NCBI GenBank assembly: GCA_050748485.1
Contig: JBOGPP010000193.1
Coordinates: 1 to 64,000 of the forward strand
Reading direction: 5' to 3'
DNA: 64,000 nucleotides
Source of the DNA: TH5896 sp050748485
GTDB lineage: Archaea; Thermoproteota; Nitrososphaeria; Nitrososphaerales; Nitrososphaeraceae
Shown here: positions 1-8,188 of the stretch, piece after piece
How the letters are laid out: each line of letters starts with the position of its first letter
How positions within the stretch are numbered: the stretch's first letter is position 1
Notes under the pieces: model-generated
Seen by the model: only the letters and a program-made list of their open reading frames with translations
Told to the model about the DNA's origin: nothing
Database searches by the model: none
Program-made: the position numbers and the translations under genes

Positions 1-254
1 TGAATTTTGAGATTAAACAACTAAATGACGCGTTTGGACCCACTATCACCGACAAGAATCTCCAAGCTCTGGTAGTCAGTGAAGAAACAGAACCGAAGGG
101 ACATGAAATTAATAAGATTCGATCAATAAGAGGCTTTGACCCACTGATAATAGTTACAGTTACAATGCTAAAAGCAAAAGATGGACAACCACTCTCATCT
201 TCTAGAATCCGTGATGGAGAGATAGATAGGTACGGGAGAGTCTTGAAAAAGTAG
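1..254 (+). CDS. coaD: archaeal phosphopantetheine adenylyltransferase, 3' end (partial)
   Basis: Only the last 83 codons lie in the window; the 5' end is off the left edge. Reading from base 3 gives a protein ending with an ALVVSEET segment, then a PLSSSRIRDGEID segment. Both match the C-terminal half of archaeal phosphopantetheine adenylyltransferase, a nucleotidyltransferase-fold enzyme that joins 4'-phosphopantetheine to AMP from ATP in coenzyme A synthesis. In this family the SSxRIR stretch belongs to the nucleotide-binding site (family knowledge). The catalytic HxGH region would be upstream and cannot be checked. The gene ends at TAG, followed by a short palindrome at 259-271. Confidence 0.8.
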   Translation, partial: NFEIKQLNDAFGPTITDKNLQALVVSEETEPKGHEINKIRSIRGFDPLIIVTVTMLKAKDGQPLSSSRIRDGEIDRYGRVLKK

Positions 255-497
255 AGTAGATCACAGTGATCTTCCACCTTACAATCAAAACCCTTTCTGA
301 CACCATTCTAACAACCAAAATTATAAAGCTGTGTAAAATTCTTCTTAGCTTGGGATATGCTCATCAAACTAACGGTTGTCGGCCTGACTATATTTTTGGA
401 AATCTCTTAGCTTCGAATATTATAACAACGACCGCATTACAAATGCGACGAATTTTACTGATATGACAATTCTGAGCGAGACGTTTAGCAAGAACCT

Positions 498-809
498 TTA
501 TTCTATATCAATATGGACTGTGTTCTTGTGAGTGCGAATAGAGAGGAGCTTCCTCCCCTCAAAGAGTATCTTGTGCGCAGTCTTCTGAAGCTTATCAGCT
601 GATTCTTCGTCTGACATCGTTACGCTATGCGAACTGTCGTCATCTAACACCACAATCATTTCTTTCTCACCGACTGTGGCTGCATGTTTGAGTTTTTGTT
701 CTTTTCTGTTTGAAGATAGTATCCACATTAGCTTCTCAGCTTCGTACTCATCCTCGCATACGATATCTTCTGTGTTCCTTGTATCGTTAGTCAAAGGGAT
801 TGTCCTCAT
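498..809 (-). CDS. conserved hypothetical acidic protein downstream of trpS
   Basis: A 103-residue acidic protein from ATG at 809, overlapping the 3' end of trpS by 23 bases in another frame. A longer frame extends to 911, but that stretch lies wholly within trpS and starts with nothing better, so the ATG just before the trpS stop is preferred. The sequence has an N-terminal charged region, a central segment with VGEKEMIVVLDDD and a lysine/arginine-rich C-terminus. There are no membrane segments, Cys pairs or recognisable catalytic motifs. The tight overlap suggests translational coupling with tryptophanyl-tRNA synthetase. I do not recognise the family. Confidence 0.55.
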   Translation of the reverse strand: MRTIPLTNDTRNTEDIVCEDEYEAEKLMWILSSNRKEQKLKHAATVGEKEMIVVLDDDSSHSVTMSDEESADKLQKTAHKILFEGRKLLSIRTHKNTVHIDIE

Positions 810-1968
810 AAAGGAACTTAGCGATTTGATTTCTTGCTTGATCTCTTCGTCTAGAAAACTCAGATATAAATAACTTCGTCTGAATGGTAAGATCAGATTT
901 ACACTCGCCACATAGTAAATTACCTGTTCTACATTTTAGAGATCGCTCAAACGATACCTTTCCATCGTCAAAGAAATGGCTTAGGTACCAAAAGACAGGG
1001 CATGCATCTGGATCTCCACCTAACATCCTTTGTAGTCCAACAGACGGTTGCCCACCTGTATACGCGCCAGAGATCTTGCTTTCGATCGTTTCCGGGTCGT
1101 CGGTTGTAAAAATAGCACTAGTTGGTTTTGAAGATGACATCTTACCATTCATCTCAAGGCTCGGTACAAACTTACTGTGGACTTGGGCAGGTTTATAGTA
1201 CCCCATCTTTTCAGCGACATCTCTCGTAATCCTCCAATACGGATCCTGATCAATCGCGGCAGGTATTAGAACACGTGTCGGTTTTTGTTCGATCAATGAC
1301 GGCAAGAAACAAGGAGCAGCCTGAATAGCGGGAAAACTTATCATTCCGATATTAGATGAGGGTCTATATCCAAATACGGCCTTTGCAGTAGAAAAAGTTA
1401 ACCTTTTTGAGATCTCTAAATAAAGAGGATATAAAGCCTTTATATTCTTTGTATCAATTATAATTCTAGTCAGCTTTGGATCAAATCCCATTGCTATAAC
1501 GTCAAGAATATTGTCGTAAACATATTTCTCCACTTCTTGCAGGCTAAGATGTTCACTATAGAGAAATTTTTCGTCATCAGTTATCTGAAACAATAGTTTG
1601 GATCTGAATGTATCTTGGAGATACTTTGTAAAAAACCAAGGCATCAGGTGACCCATATGAACATGGCCAGAAGGTCCTCTCCCTGTATAAAGGTAAAAAT
1701 TCTCCCCATTTTTGTATGCATCCAGAACTATGTCAAAGTCCCGGTGAGAAAAGAAAAAGCCACGTGATAAGAGAGGATGAATTTGTCCGGTGAACAACCT
1801 CAATTTCTCGATAATTTCAGGAGTGATTAATCGAGTACCGAAATCTTGGACAATTTTATTATAGTCAACCACTCCCTCGACCTGCCATGGTGTCACGTTA
1901 TAATCCCCCTTTAAATTGCCTGTTTCATTAAATGATGACTCTTCGATTTCTTCATCACGTGCATTCAT
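787..1968 (-). CDS. trpS: tryptophanyl-tRNA synthetase
   Basis: Class I aminoacyl-tRNA synthetase charging tRNA-Trp with tryptophan in the cytoplasm. The 393-residue protein has the HIGH-type signature GPSGHVHMGH at about residues 98-107 and the KMSSS signature at 276-280. An N-terminal extension of about 90 residues is typical of archaeal/eukaryotic TrpRS. Length fits the archaeal family. ATG at 1968 follows an AT-rich promoter shared with divergent pheS (palindrome at 1996-2007). The 3' end overlaps a small acidic gene. Archaeal TrpRS and TyrRS are similar in fold, but the length and N-terminal extension favour TrpRS. Confidence 0.93.
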   Translation of the reverse strand: MNARDEEIEESSFNETGNLKGDYNVTPWQVEGVVDYNKIVQDFGTRLITPEIIEKLRLFTGQIHPLLSRGFFFSHRDFDIVLDAYKNGENFYLYTGRGPSGHVHMGHLMPWFFTKYLQDTFRSKLLFQITDDEKFLYSEHLSLQEVEKYVYDNILDVIAMGFDPKLTRIIIDTKNIKALYPLYLEISKRLTFSTAKAVFGYRPSSNIGMISFPAIQAAPCFLPSLIEQKPTRVLIPAAIDQDPYWRITRDVAEKMGYYKPAQVHSKFVPSLEMNGKMSSSKPTSAIFTTDDPETIESKISGAYTGGQPSVGLQRMLGGDPDACPVFWYLSHFFDDGKVSFERSLKCRTGNLLCGECKSDLTIQTKLFISEFSRRRDQARNQIAKFLYEDNPFD

Positions 1969-1995
1969 TTCAATTATTTTACGGAGACGAGCTGA

Positions 1996-2007
1996 TTAAA
2001 CGTTTAA
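1996..2007. promoter_or_regulatory. palindromic bidirectional promoter core between trpS and pheST
   Basis: A perfect 12-base palindrome, TTAAACGTTTAA, sits in the 74-base gap between the divergent ATGs of trpS (1968) and pheS (2043). Read in either direction it resembles an archaeal TATA box about 28-38 bases from the start codon. One TBP site could therefore serve both synthetase genes. This is inferred from position and sequence only. Confidence 0.5.
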
Positions 2008-2042
2008 AAAGTGTTCTTCACTGAGAAGATTAAAATCAAGTT

Positions 2043-3554
2043 ATGACTTATAAAGTAACTGCTTTACACCCTATCGAGAAAAAGATTCTCGAACTTGTAG
2101 GTAGAGACGGATCTGTCACAATTGAAACTTTGTCAGACAAGGGCGACTTGACAATTGACCAGGTGAGGAGAGGCGTGGAACGGCTAAAATTCAAGAAGCT
2201 AATCTTGATCTCTCAAGACTTATCTGTCTTCTTTGAATTGGATGAACGTGGCAGATCTGCACTAGCCAACGGATTACCTGAGAGGAGGCTGGTCAGTGCC
2301 ATTCAACTAGAGCCTGATAAAGGGATGGCTTTGCTTGCAAAGACGCGGGCATTTGAAAAGGATGAATTGGGTGCAGCTATCAGGATCGCAAGAGATCAAA
2401 ACCATTGGTTGCTTCAAGCATCCAGTAATACAAATAAAGCTAATCTAAAAATTAGCCAGTCAGTAACAGAGATCTCTCCAGAAGAAAGAGTCATTGAAAG
2501 ATTCAGAAATGTGCAAAGAATCTCTGAAACTGAACTAAATGACCTTGAGAGAAAAGGTATCGAGTTTCTTCTAAGGAGGCCAAATTATCTAAAAAAGATA
2601 CAACGACAAGTTGTCACTATATCATTAACACCAGTAGGGCAGGCAACTGCTGCTGAAATCTGTGTTTCCAAATCCGCCCACACAGAGTTCGCTAAATCAA
2701 ATACTAGAATAGAAGATCGACCGGACAGTTTCGTATTAGACCTTGAGGCAGCAGTTAAAACTGCGTTACCAGGCAAAACGCACCCATTAACTGATTTAAT
2801 TGCAGAGATTAAGGAGATTTTCTTGAGCTTAGGATTTACTGAGATAGATGGTGATATTATCCAGACTTCCTTTTGGAATTTTGATGCATTGTTTACACTT
2901 CAGGATCATCCTGCCAGGGAGATGCATGATACATACTATCTTTCTGGCGTGAAAAATGTAGAGGAAATTGCGAATGAAGAGCAGATCGCGAATGTTTCTG
3001 AAATACACAACAAGAATTCAATGAATGTTTGGAATATTCGGGAGTCTAATCGCCTAGTTTTACGTACACATACAACACCGGTCACATTGAAGTATCTGGC
3101 AGATACCCAACCTGCTGAAGCAAAGATCTTCTCAGTAGGGACTGTATTTAGGAATGAAAAAGTAACGAAGGGACATCTCTCTGAATTTTTTCAGATTGAA
3201 GGTATAGTCACGAAACCTGACGCCTCCATAAGGGATCTAATGGGGTTACAATTGGAATTCTACCACAAATTAGGGATCCAAAAAGTAAAGTTTTGGCCTA
3301 CGTTTTTTCCGTACACTGAACCATCGTTACAGTCAATGGTGTACATCGAAAAAATCGACAAATGGTTGGAACTCTTTGGGATGGGAATATTTAGGGATGA
3401 GGTCACGATTCCCATGAAGATAAGAAATCCGGTTCTTGCTTGGGGAGGGGGACTCGAGCGTCTTGCAATGTTACGTTTTGGTATAGATGATATAAGAACT
3501 CTTTACAGCAACAAGATTGAGTGGTTAAGGAGCGTTCCCAAATGCCAGTTGTAG
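2043..3554 (+). CDS. pheS: phenylalanyl-tRNA synthetase alpha subunit
   Basis: Catalytic subunit of the alpha2beta2 phenylalanyl-tRNA synthetase. The protein has 503 residues, the usual length for archaeal/eukaryotic PheRS alpha. The N-terminal ~200 residues are winged-helix-like, consistent with the tRNA-contacting DUF/PheRS DNA-binding-like domains. The C-terminal half is the class II catalytic core. Visible landmarks are a motif 2-like segment around FSVGTVFRNEKVTKGHLSEF and the motif 3 glycine-rich GGGLERLAM at about 468-476. ATG at 2043 is well placed behind the shared promoter. The stop overlaps the start of pheT by 13 bases, so the two subunits are co-translated. Confidence 0.95.
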   Translation: MTYKVTALHPIEKKILELVGRDGSVTIETLSDKGDLTIDQVRRGVERLKFKKLILISQDLSVFFELDERGRSALANGLPERRLVSAIQLEPDKGMALLAKTRAFEKDELGAAIRIARDQNHWLLQASSNTNKANLKISQSVTEISPEERVIERFRNVQRISETELNDLERKGIEFLLRRPNYLKKIQRQVVTISLTPVGQATAAEICVSKSAHTEFAKSNTRIEDRPDSFVLDLEAAVKTALPGKTHPLTDLIAEIKEIFLSLGFTEIDGDIIQTSFWNFDALFTLQDHPAREMHDTYYLSGVKNVEEIANEEQIANVSEIHNKNSMNVWNIRESNRLVLRTHTTPVTLKYLADTQPAEAKIFSVGTVFRNEKVTKGHLSEFFQIEGIVTKPDASIRDLMGLQLEFYHKLGIQKVKFWPTFFPYTEPSLQSMVYIEKIDKWLELFGMGIFRDEVTIPMKIRNPVLAWGGGLERLAMLRFGIDDIRTLYSNKIEWLRSVPKCQL

Positions 3555-5215
3555 AAGTCCCACTGACCGTCCTAGCTGAGTCGTTTCCTACGAACTCGCT
3601 TGAAGATATCATCTCCTCTCTGCCTTTCATAGGCCTTGATATCGAAGGTAAAACTAAGAAGCATATTAGAATAGAATACAATCCAAATCGGCCAGACTTT
3701 TCATCCTCTTACGGAATTGTGCGTGCCTTAAAGGGGTATCTCGGATTAGAAACGGGAATTCCCAAATATGAAATAAATAATGATAAGAAGTTTAAGATCC
3801 AGACAACCACATCAGTAAAATCGATAAGACCCTACATTAGGGCACTAGTTGCTAAGGATAGAGCGTTAGATAGTGAGATTATCAAGATGTTAATAGATAT
3901 GCAAGAAGATCTGCATACGGGAGTATGTAACAGAAGGAAGACAGCATCCATAGGCTTGCATAATCTTGAAAGGGTACGGTTTCCTCTATGTTACTCTGCA
4001 GTTGGTTCGGAAGTTTCGTTTATTCCCCTAGATTCCAGTCAAACTCTTTCACTCAACGAGATCTTGAATTCAACGGATGTGGGTAAGAAGTATTCTTATT
4101 TGCTTGGAAGGACAAACGAGTTCCCTATATTACTAGATGTAAAAAAACAGGTTGTATCGTTCCCACCCATTGTAAATTCAAAATTTACCATATTAGACAA
4201 TCTATCGAGGGGAATATTTGTTGAAGTCACTGCGATCGACCCAAAAGTAGCTGACCTTATTTCAGCTATTTATGTTGCGACATTGTCAGACTTGAACTTC
4301 AAGGTTTATCACGTTACAATATGTGAAAATGACGGGTCTTCAATTAAATCTCCAGACATGAGACCCTTGCCAGTATCCGCGAGTTTTACGGAGATAAATA
4401 GATGTCTAGGAACCGAATTTTCTCGAGAGGAGATTGTTAGAGCTGCAGGCCGTAGTCGGTTAGGTACAAAGAATTTAGGACGTAGAACGCTCATGTGTGT
4501 AGTACCTAGGTATAGAAATGACGTTCGAGAGGTTAGAGATTTGATTGAGGAGGTGATGATCGGGCTTGGAAAATCCAAACTCTCCCCAACATTACCAATG
4601 GTTAATGTAACTGGAAGTAGGAACACAAAGTCAGTTCTTATCGATAAGATCAAAGAGGTATTAGTTGGTCTTGGGTTATTGGAAATCAGAAATGTTGTTA
4701 TAGTTTCGAGGTTTCTGCAGTTTGAATCCATGGGGCTAAAGGCTGATGAGTCGACAATTTTTAAGATTGAGAATTCTCTGGTATCCGGACAGGATATCTT
4801 GCGTAATTCTCTTCTTCCTTCGTTAATTGATGCTATTGGACATAATATCCATAGCTCATATCCACAGAATATCTTTGAGGTTGGCAAGGTGTTTACCAAA
4901 GGGGGAACTGAAACTGAAAAATGGCATCTTTGTGTAGCAGTTGCTTACAACAGAGCAGACTACACCAGTATCAAATCGATATTGCAAGCCTTTTTGAAAG
5001 TTGGGTTTGGTAAAGATGTGATAACAATACCTAGTTCACATAGTGGAGAATATGCCAATGGTCGCTCTGCGGATATTATGGTAGAAGGAAAGATAGTAGG
5101 TAGAATAGGCGAAATTAGTGAATTCGTAAAGCAAAGTCATAGGATACGTGTGCCTGTGGCAGCCTACGAAATAGATCTTTCTTCGTTTCTAATTTCATTT
5201 CGAGGATCAATTTGA
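3542..5215 (+). CDS. pheT: phenylalanyl-tRNA synthetase beta subunit
   Basis: Non-catalytic and editing subunit of PheRS. From ATG at 3542 the protein begins MPVVEVPLTVLAESF, the standard archaeal beta-subunit N-terminus. A frame start 21 bases upstream (3521) is disfavoured. The product is 557 residues, typical for the short archaeal form without the bacterial EMAP and anticodon-binding-like extensions. Family features include the B3/B4 editing region in the first third (contains NRRKTASIGLHNLERV), a B5 domain in the middle (GLGKSKLSP) and a class II-like core at the end. The gene overlaps pheS by 13 bases and is followed by a gene-poor region. Confidence 0.94.
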   Translation: MPVVEVPLTVLAESFPTNSLEDIISSLPFIGLDIEGKTKKHIRIEYNPNRPDFSSSYGIVRALKGYLGLETGIPKYEINNDKKFKIQTTTSVKSIRPYIRALVAKDRALDSEIIKMLIDMQEDLHTGVCNRRKTASIGLHNLERVRFPLCYSAVGSEVSFIPLDSSQTLSLNEILNSTDVGKKYSYLLGRTNEFPILLDVKKQVVSFPPIVNSKFTILDNLSRGIFVEVTAIDPKVADLISAIYVATLSDLNFKVYHVTICENDGSSIKSPDMRPLPVSASFTEINRCLGTEFSREEIVRAAGRSRLGTKNLGRRTLMCVVPRYRNDVREVRDLIEEVMIGLGKSKLSPTLPMVNVTGSRNTKSVLIDKIKEVLVGLGLLEIRNVVIVSRFLQFESMGLKADESTIFKIENSLVSGQDILRNSLLPSLIDAIGHNIHSSYPQNIFEVGKVFTKGGTETEKWHLCVAVAYNRADYTSIKSILQAFLKVGFGKDVITIPSSHSGEYANGRSADIMVEGKIVGRIGEISEFVKQSHRIRVPVAAYEIDLSSFLISFRGSI

Positions 5216-5709
5216 GAAGGAATGTTAACCCTGTGAGTAACGAATGTGATCTAGTGGTTATTTGAGCCGTCATCTAAGTCGATTTTCCTGCTAATTGTAA
5301 TACTAGAAGGGGTGTACATAGTAATTAGCAGACGCCTAGCTTTATAAGCGCATTCAACCTTAGTGAAGTTTTGTACCGGCGTTTTTAGGTGAGTATGCGA
5401 TCTGACATAATCAAAGACCGGTATCATGATACTTGTTACATTTTGGGCCTTTATCCTGAATACCTACCCGAATAGAAGCGTAAGTAACGCTGCATTTGAG
5501 GATACGCCAATGATTTAAGACATTGAAGTATTTCTTCCGCTAATTGGACTAAACCATCACTTAGACCGTATTATTCAAATATATACGTCTACATTCTCAC
5601 TTGTTATCCCCGTTAGAGAGTACACTAGGAGGGAATACACATGAGTGTAACAGGCTACCAATGAATAGTTGTGGGTCAGAGGCGGGGGACATTACATCAA
5701 TCCATTGAA
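5216..5709. other. gene-poor 494-base stretch between pheT and the YcaO island
   Basis: No convincing full-length gene. It contains a TATA-like tttataag at 5341-5348 and a 26-codon ATG frame at 5395-5475. A stop-free stretch near 5500-5640 lacks a start codon. The look is of decayed coding sequence or a promoter region upstream of the accessory YcaO-TfuA locus. I see no tRNA, repeat array or terminator I would defend. Confidence 0.4.
5395..5475 (+). CDS. possible 26-residue small ORF or gene remnant upstream of YcaO locus
   Basis: ATG at 5395 is preceded by aggtga (5387-5392), which could pair with the 16S 3' end, and by a TATA-like tttataag about 50 bases upstream. The frame encodes 26 residues ending YHDTCYILGLYPEYLPE, a composition that looks like real protein rather than random sequence. 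The frame stops at TAG. It could be a tiny peptide gene, possibly linked to the YcaO locus, or the start of a truncated gene. No function is claimed. Confidence 0.25.
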   Translation: MRSDIIKDRYHDTCYILGLYPEYLPE

Positions 5710-5883
5710 TTACTTGAAATCATCGATCACACTTTTAATTATAGACTTTGCTTCAGGGGATATATCATAATCATCTAATACCTTACTCGGTTCTGCAAGC
5801 AGGAGCCTTCTGAAATCTGGTTCGCTAGCTGCTTTGAGAAGTATGTCACCAACAATTCTTGCATCCCCCTTTCTACTTTCCAA
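5710..5883 (-). pseudogene. NHLP/Os1348-like leader-domain peptide fragment, divergent from ycaO
   Basis: A 57-codon minus-strand frame (TTG at 5883, stop TAA at 5710) reads DILLKAASEPDFRRLLLAEP then SKVLDDYDISPEAKSIIKS. This is the helical pattern of nitrile-hydratase-like leader peptides (Os1348/LigA-like clan) found in RiPP precursors, here beside YcaO and TfuA genes. The TTG follows directly on an in-frame TGA, and two TGAs separate it from an ATG at 5907. A stop-free stretch in another frame runs from about 5950 and would join this one by a one-base shift at a run of five Gs near 5865-5870. That makes it either a frameshifted longer gene or a short leader-only protein. No residues remain after the leader-like part to act as a core peptide. 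Confidence 0.5.
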
Positions 5884-5981
5884 TCAGAATCAGGATGTAT
5901 ATACCATCTTAATTTGTAGTTTTCTACCTGCTGTATCTAACAAGAACATTATTATGCTGAAAAATTAATTTCGAATATGCA

Positions 5982-7289
5982 TTGCAACTGATAGACCGGA
6001 TTAAATGGTCAAAAAATGGCACTAGCAGAATCCAACCGCCGGAAAAGACGCTTTTCAAAGTGGAACCAATCACAAAACAGATGGGGGTGACGCGTGTTGG
6101 AAACATTACTCATCTGGATAGACTCGGAATACCCAATTATTCAGTTGTTCTCCCCGGTACTGAGGATTACATATGGGTTTACAGTGGTAAGGGTTTCACC
6201 ATGAAGCAGGCAAGGACAAGCGGCCTTATGGAAGCCATAGAACGATACTCTTCACTGCCTAGCAGCTGTGAACGTCCGGTTATCAGAGGTTCATATTTTG
6301 AGCTGTCAAAAAAATATAATATCCTTAGTGCGGATGAAGTTTGCGAGCCCCTCTCTGTTCAATATAAGGATGATTTGATAATGGATTACATTCAGGGCTT
6401 TGATCTTGTCTCATACGAACAAATTTTGGTACCTGCCGCTCTGGTCTTGTTTAGATACACTCAAGACGGTATGGCTGTCAATCCGTTCTCTTTCTCTCAT
6501 ACGAATGGACTTGCGTCGGGAAATGTCATAGAAGAAGCAGTATGTCATGCTTTGTGCGAGGTTGTTGAGCGAGATGCGTCAAGTTTGGCAGACTTACGTT
6601 CGAGCGCTTTTCCATATCATCTAATAAAGCTCTTGACAAACAAGTTTAAGGAGAATGGGTACCCAATCAACGAAATTACTTCGGATGTTATGGTTGATGA
6701 ACCAAACTTATTTCCTATGCTCGATCTAGAAGATACAATCATTCAACCGGCGAAGAATTTAGTGAGAAGGTTTAAGGCCGCAAATATATCCTTGATAGTC
6801 AAGGACATCACTAGTAATGTGGGAATACCCACATTCAATGCTGCAAGCGTTGAGTGGCTGACTCAAAATTATGGTTACTTAGCTGAAGGAACGGGTACAC
6901 ACCCAGATGCCAGGATTGCATTGGTAAGAGCAATTACCGAACTTGCACAGACTCGAGCGGCCAATATTCAAGGTTCTCGAGACGATCTTCGCAAAATTAA
7001 TTACGTAGGTGAAAATTCAGAGGATAAGAGGTCGTGGCAATTCGTGAGTTCGGAACGAAAGATCTGTCTCTCGGAGGTAGATAGCTGTGACAATGAAAAC
7101 ATACTAGATGATATAAGGTTGATCCTCCGCCAGCTTAAAGCCGTAGGATTAAAGAAAGCCATTATTGTGGATTTAACCGTACCGTGGATAGGAGTTCCTG
7201 TAGTACGGGCCATCGTGCCAGGTATGGAAACATTCAAGTTTACAAAATCTGTAGTAGGTCAAAGGGCGAGGGATTATCTCAAGATATGA
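5982..7289 (+). CDS. ycaO: YcaO-domain protein (ATP-dependent amide-backbone activating enzyme)
   Basis: YcaO enzymes use ATP to phosphorylate a peptide amide oxygen, leading to azolines, amidines or, with TfuA, thioamides. The 435-residue protein has the three family ATP/Mg motifs: SGLMEAIERY (S80, E84, E87-R88), EEAVCHALCEVVERD at about 184-198, and ITELAQTR at about 318-325. The C-terminus lacks the proline-rich PxPxP tail of azoline-forming YcaOs, which fits a TfuA-dependent type. The start is TTG at 5982; no upstream in-frame ATG exists and homology spans the N-terminus. Its stop overlaps the tfuA start (ATGA), so the pair is an operon. The substrate is unknown. In methanogens the pair modifies McrA, which thaumarchaea lack. 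Confidence 0.9.
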   Translation: MQLIDRIKWSKNGTSRIQPPEKTLFKVEPITKQMGVTRVGNITHLDRLGIPNYSVVLPGTEDYIWVYSGKGFTMKQARTSGLMEAIERYSSLPSSCERPVIRGSYFELSKKYNILSADEVCEPLSVQYKDDLIMDYIQGFDLVSYEQILVPAALVLFRYTQDGMAVNPFSFSHTNGLASGNVIEEAVCHALCEVVERDASSLADLRSSAFPYHLIKLLTNKFKENGYPINEITSDVMVDEPNLFPMLDLEDTIIQPAKNLVRRFKAANISLIVKDITSNVGIPTFNAASVEWLTQNYGYLAEGTGTHPDARIALVRAITELAQTRAANIQGSRDDLRKINYVGENSEDKRSWQFVSSERKICLSEVDSCDNENILDDIRLILRQLKAVGLKKAIIVDLTVPWIGVPVVRAIVPGMETFKFTKSVVGQRARDYLKI

Positions 7290-7945
7290 AAAACGCAATT
7301 GTTTTTGTTGGTCCTAGTTTAGATACTGAAAAGGCACGAAAAGTGTTAGAGGCCGACTACCGCCCTCCAGCGAAAAAAGGAGATTTAATCAGGTTGATTA
7401 TGTCGTTGGACGACAGAGAGACTGTGGTAGGACTAATTGATGGATATTTCTTGCTTGATTATCCGCCCACACCTATAGAAGTGTATCAGTTGATGGTCAG
7501 ACACAATACTATTGTAATCGGATCATCAAGCATCGGAGCCCTGCGGGCTGTTGAACTGGAAAAATTCGGTATGATTGGTATCGGAAAGGTATTCGAGCTG
7601 TTTAAGTACGGGAAACTAGATGCGGACGACGAAGTGGCTGTAACGTTTTCCCAAGACTTGTACCAACTCCAATCTGAAGCCATGGTGGATATTCGGTACA
7701 ATCTATACCTATCATTGAGGAAAGGGATTATCGATGAGGAAACCAAATGTGCTATCACTAAGGTCGCTAAGAATATTTATTTTCCATTTCGAACATACCA
7801 AAATATTGTAGAAGAAACCATCAAGAGATTTCCAAAGCTGGATAATAAAGCAAGACGCTTCGAGGCTTATATAGTTGATAATAGGAAGAGTTTGAAAGAG
7901 AGAGATGCTTTGAAGCTAATTGAGTATATCAGAGATATGGGTTAG
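7286..7945 (+). CDS. tfuA: TfuA-like protein, YcaO partner
   Basis: TfuA proteins work with YcaO in thioamide formation, probably helping deliver sulfur (family knowledge from methanogen McrA glycine thioamidation and thioamide RiPPs). From ATG at 7286, overlapping the ycaO stop by 4 bases, the protein has 219 residues beginning with the core segment IVFVGPSLDTEKA. Further family landmarks are KKGDLIRLI, VGLIDGYF, and IGSSSIGALRAVELEKFGM near residues 75-95. A longer frame from 7184 merely reads back into ycaO. The last third is charged and helical. No sulfurtransferase (ThiF/rhodanese) gene is adjacent, so sulfur supply would come from elsewhere. Confidence 0.9.
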   Translation: MKNAIVFVGPSLDTEKARKVLEADYRPPAKKGDLIRLIMSLDDRETVVGLIDGYFLLDYPPTPIEVYQLMVRHNTIVIGSSSIGALRAVELEKFGMIGIGKVFELFKYGKLDADDEVAVTFSQDLYQLQSEAMVDIRYNLYLSLRKGIIDEETKCAITKVAKNIYFPFRTYQNIVEETIKRFPKLDNKARRFEAYIVDNRKSLKERDALKLIEYIRDMG

Positions 7946-8188
7946 AAAAGTTCAGAAGACAGTATGAACATGGTTCAGTTGATTTTCTACAGATTAATAC
8001 TCTTTGTTCGGGCCAGCTAGTTAACATTTGACAGTATTAATCTGATCAACCCGCAATTAGGAAATTTAAATATTGGACAAAAGAGAACTATACAAATTCC
8101 GCATGAAATGGTCTAGGTTTTAATTTGTATGAACGCTGCTATTTAATCAGAGAATACGTCTATATTCACAGCCCAAATATTAGTAGAT

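Noticed and set aside
266..466. 66-codon plus-strand frame after the CoaD-like gene
   Set aside because: No promoter or ribosome site, low-complexity Ile/Leu/Thr composition and no family resemblance; looks like chance in AT-rich DNA.
4309..4899. 196-codon minus-strand frame inside pheT
   Set aside because: Lies entirely within the conserved pheT coding sequence; an antisense shadow.
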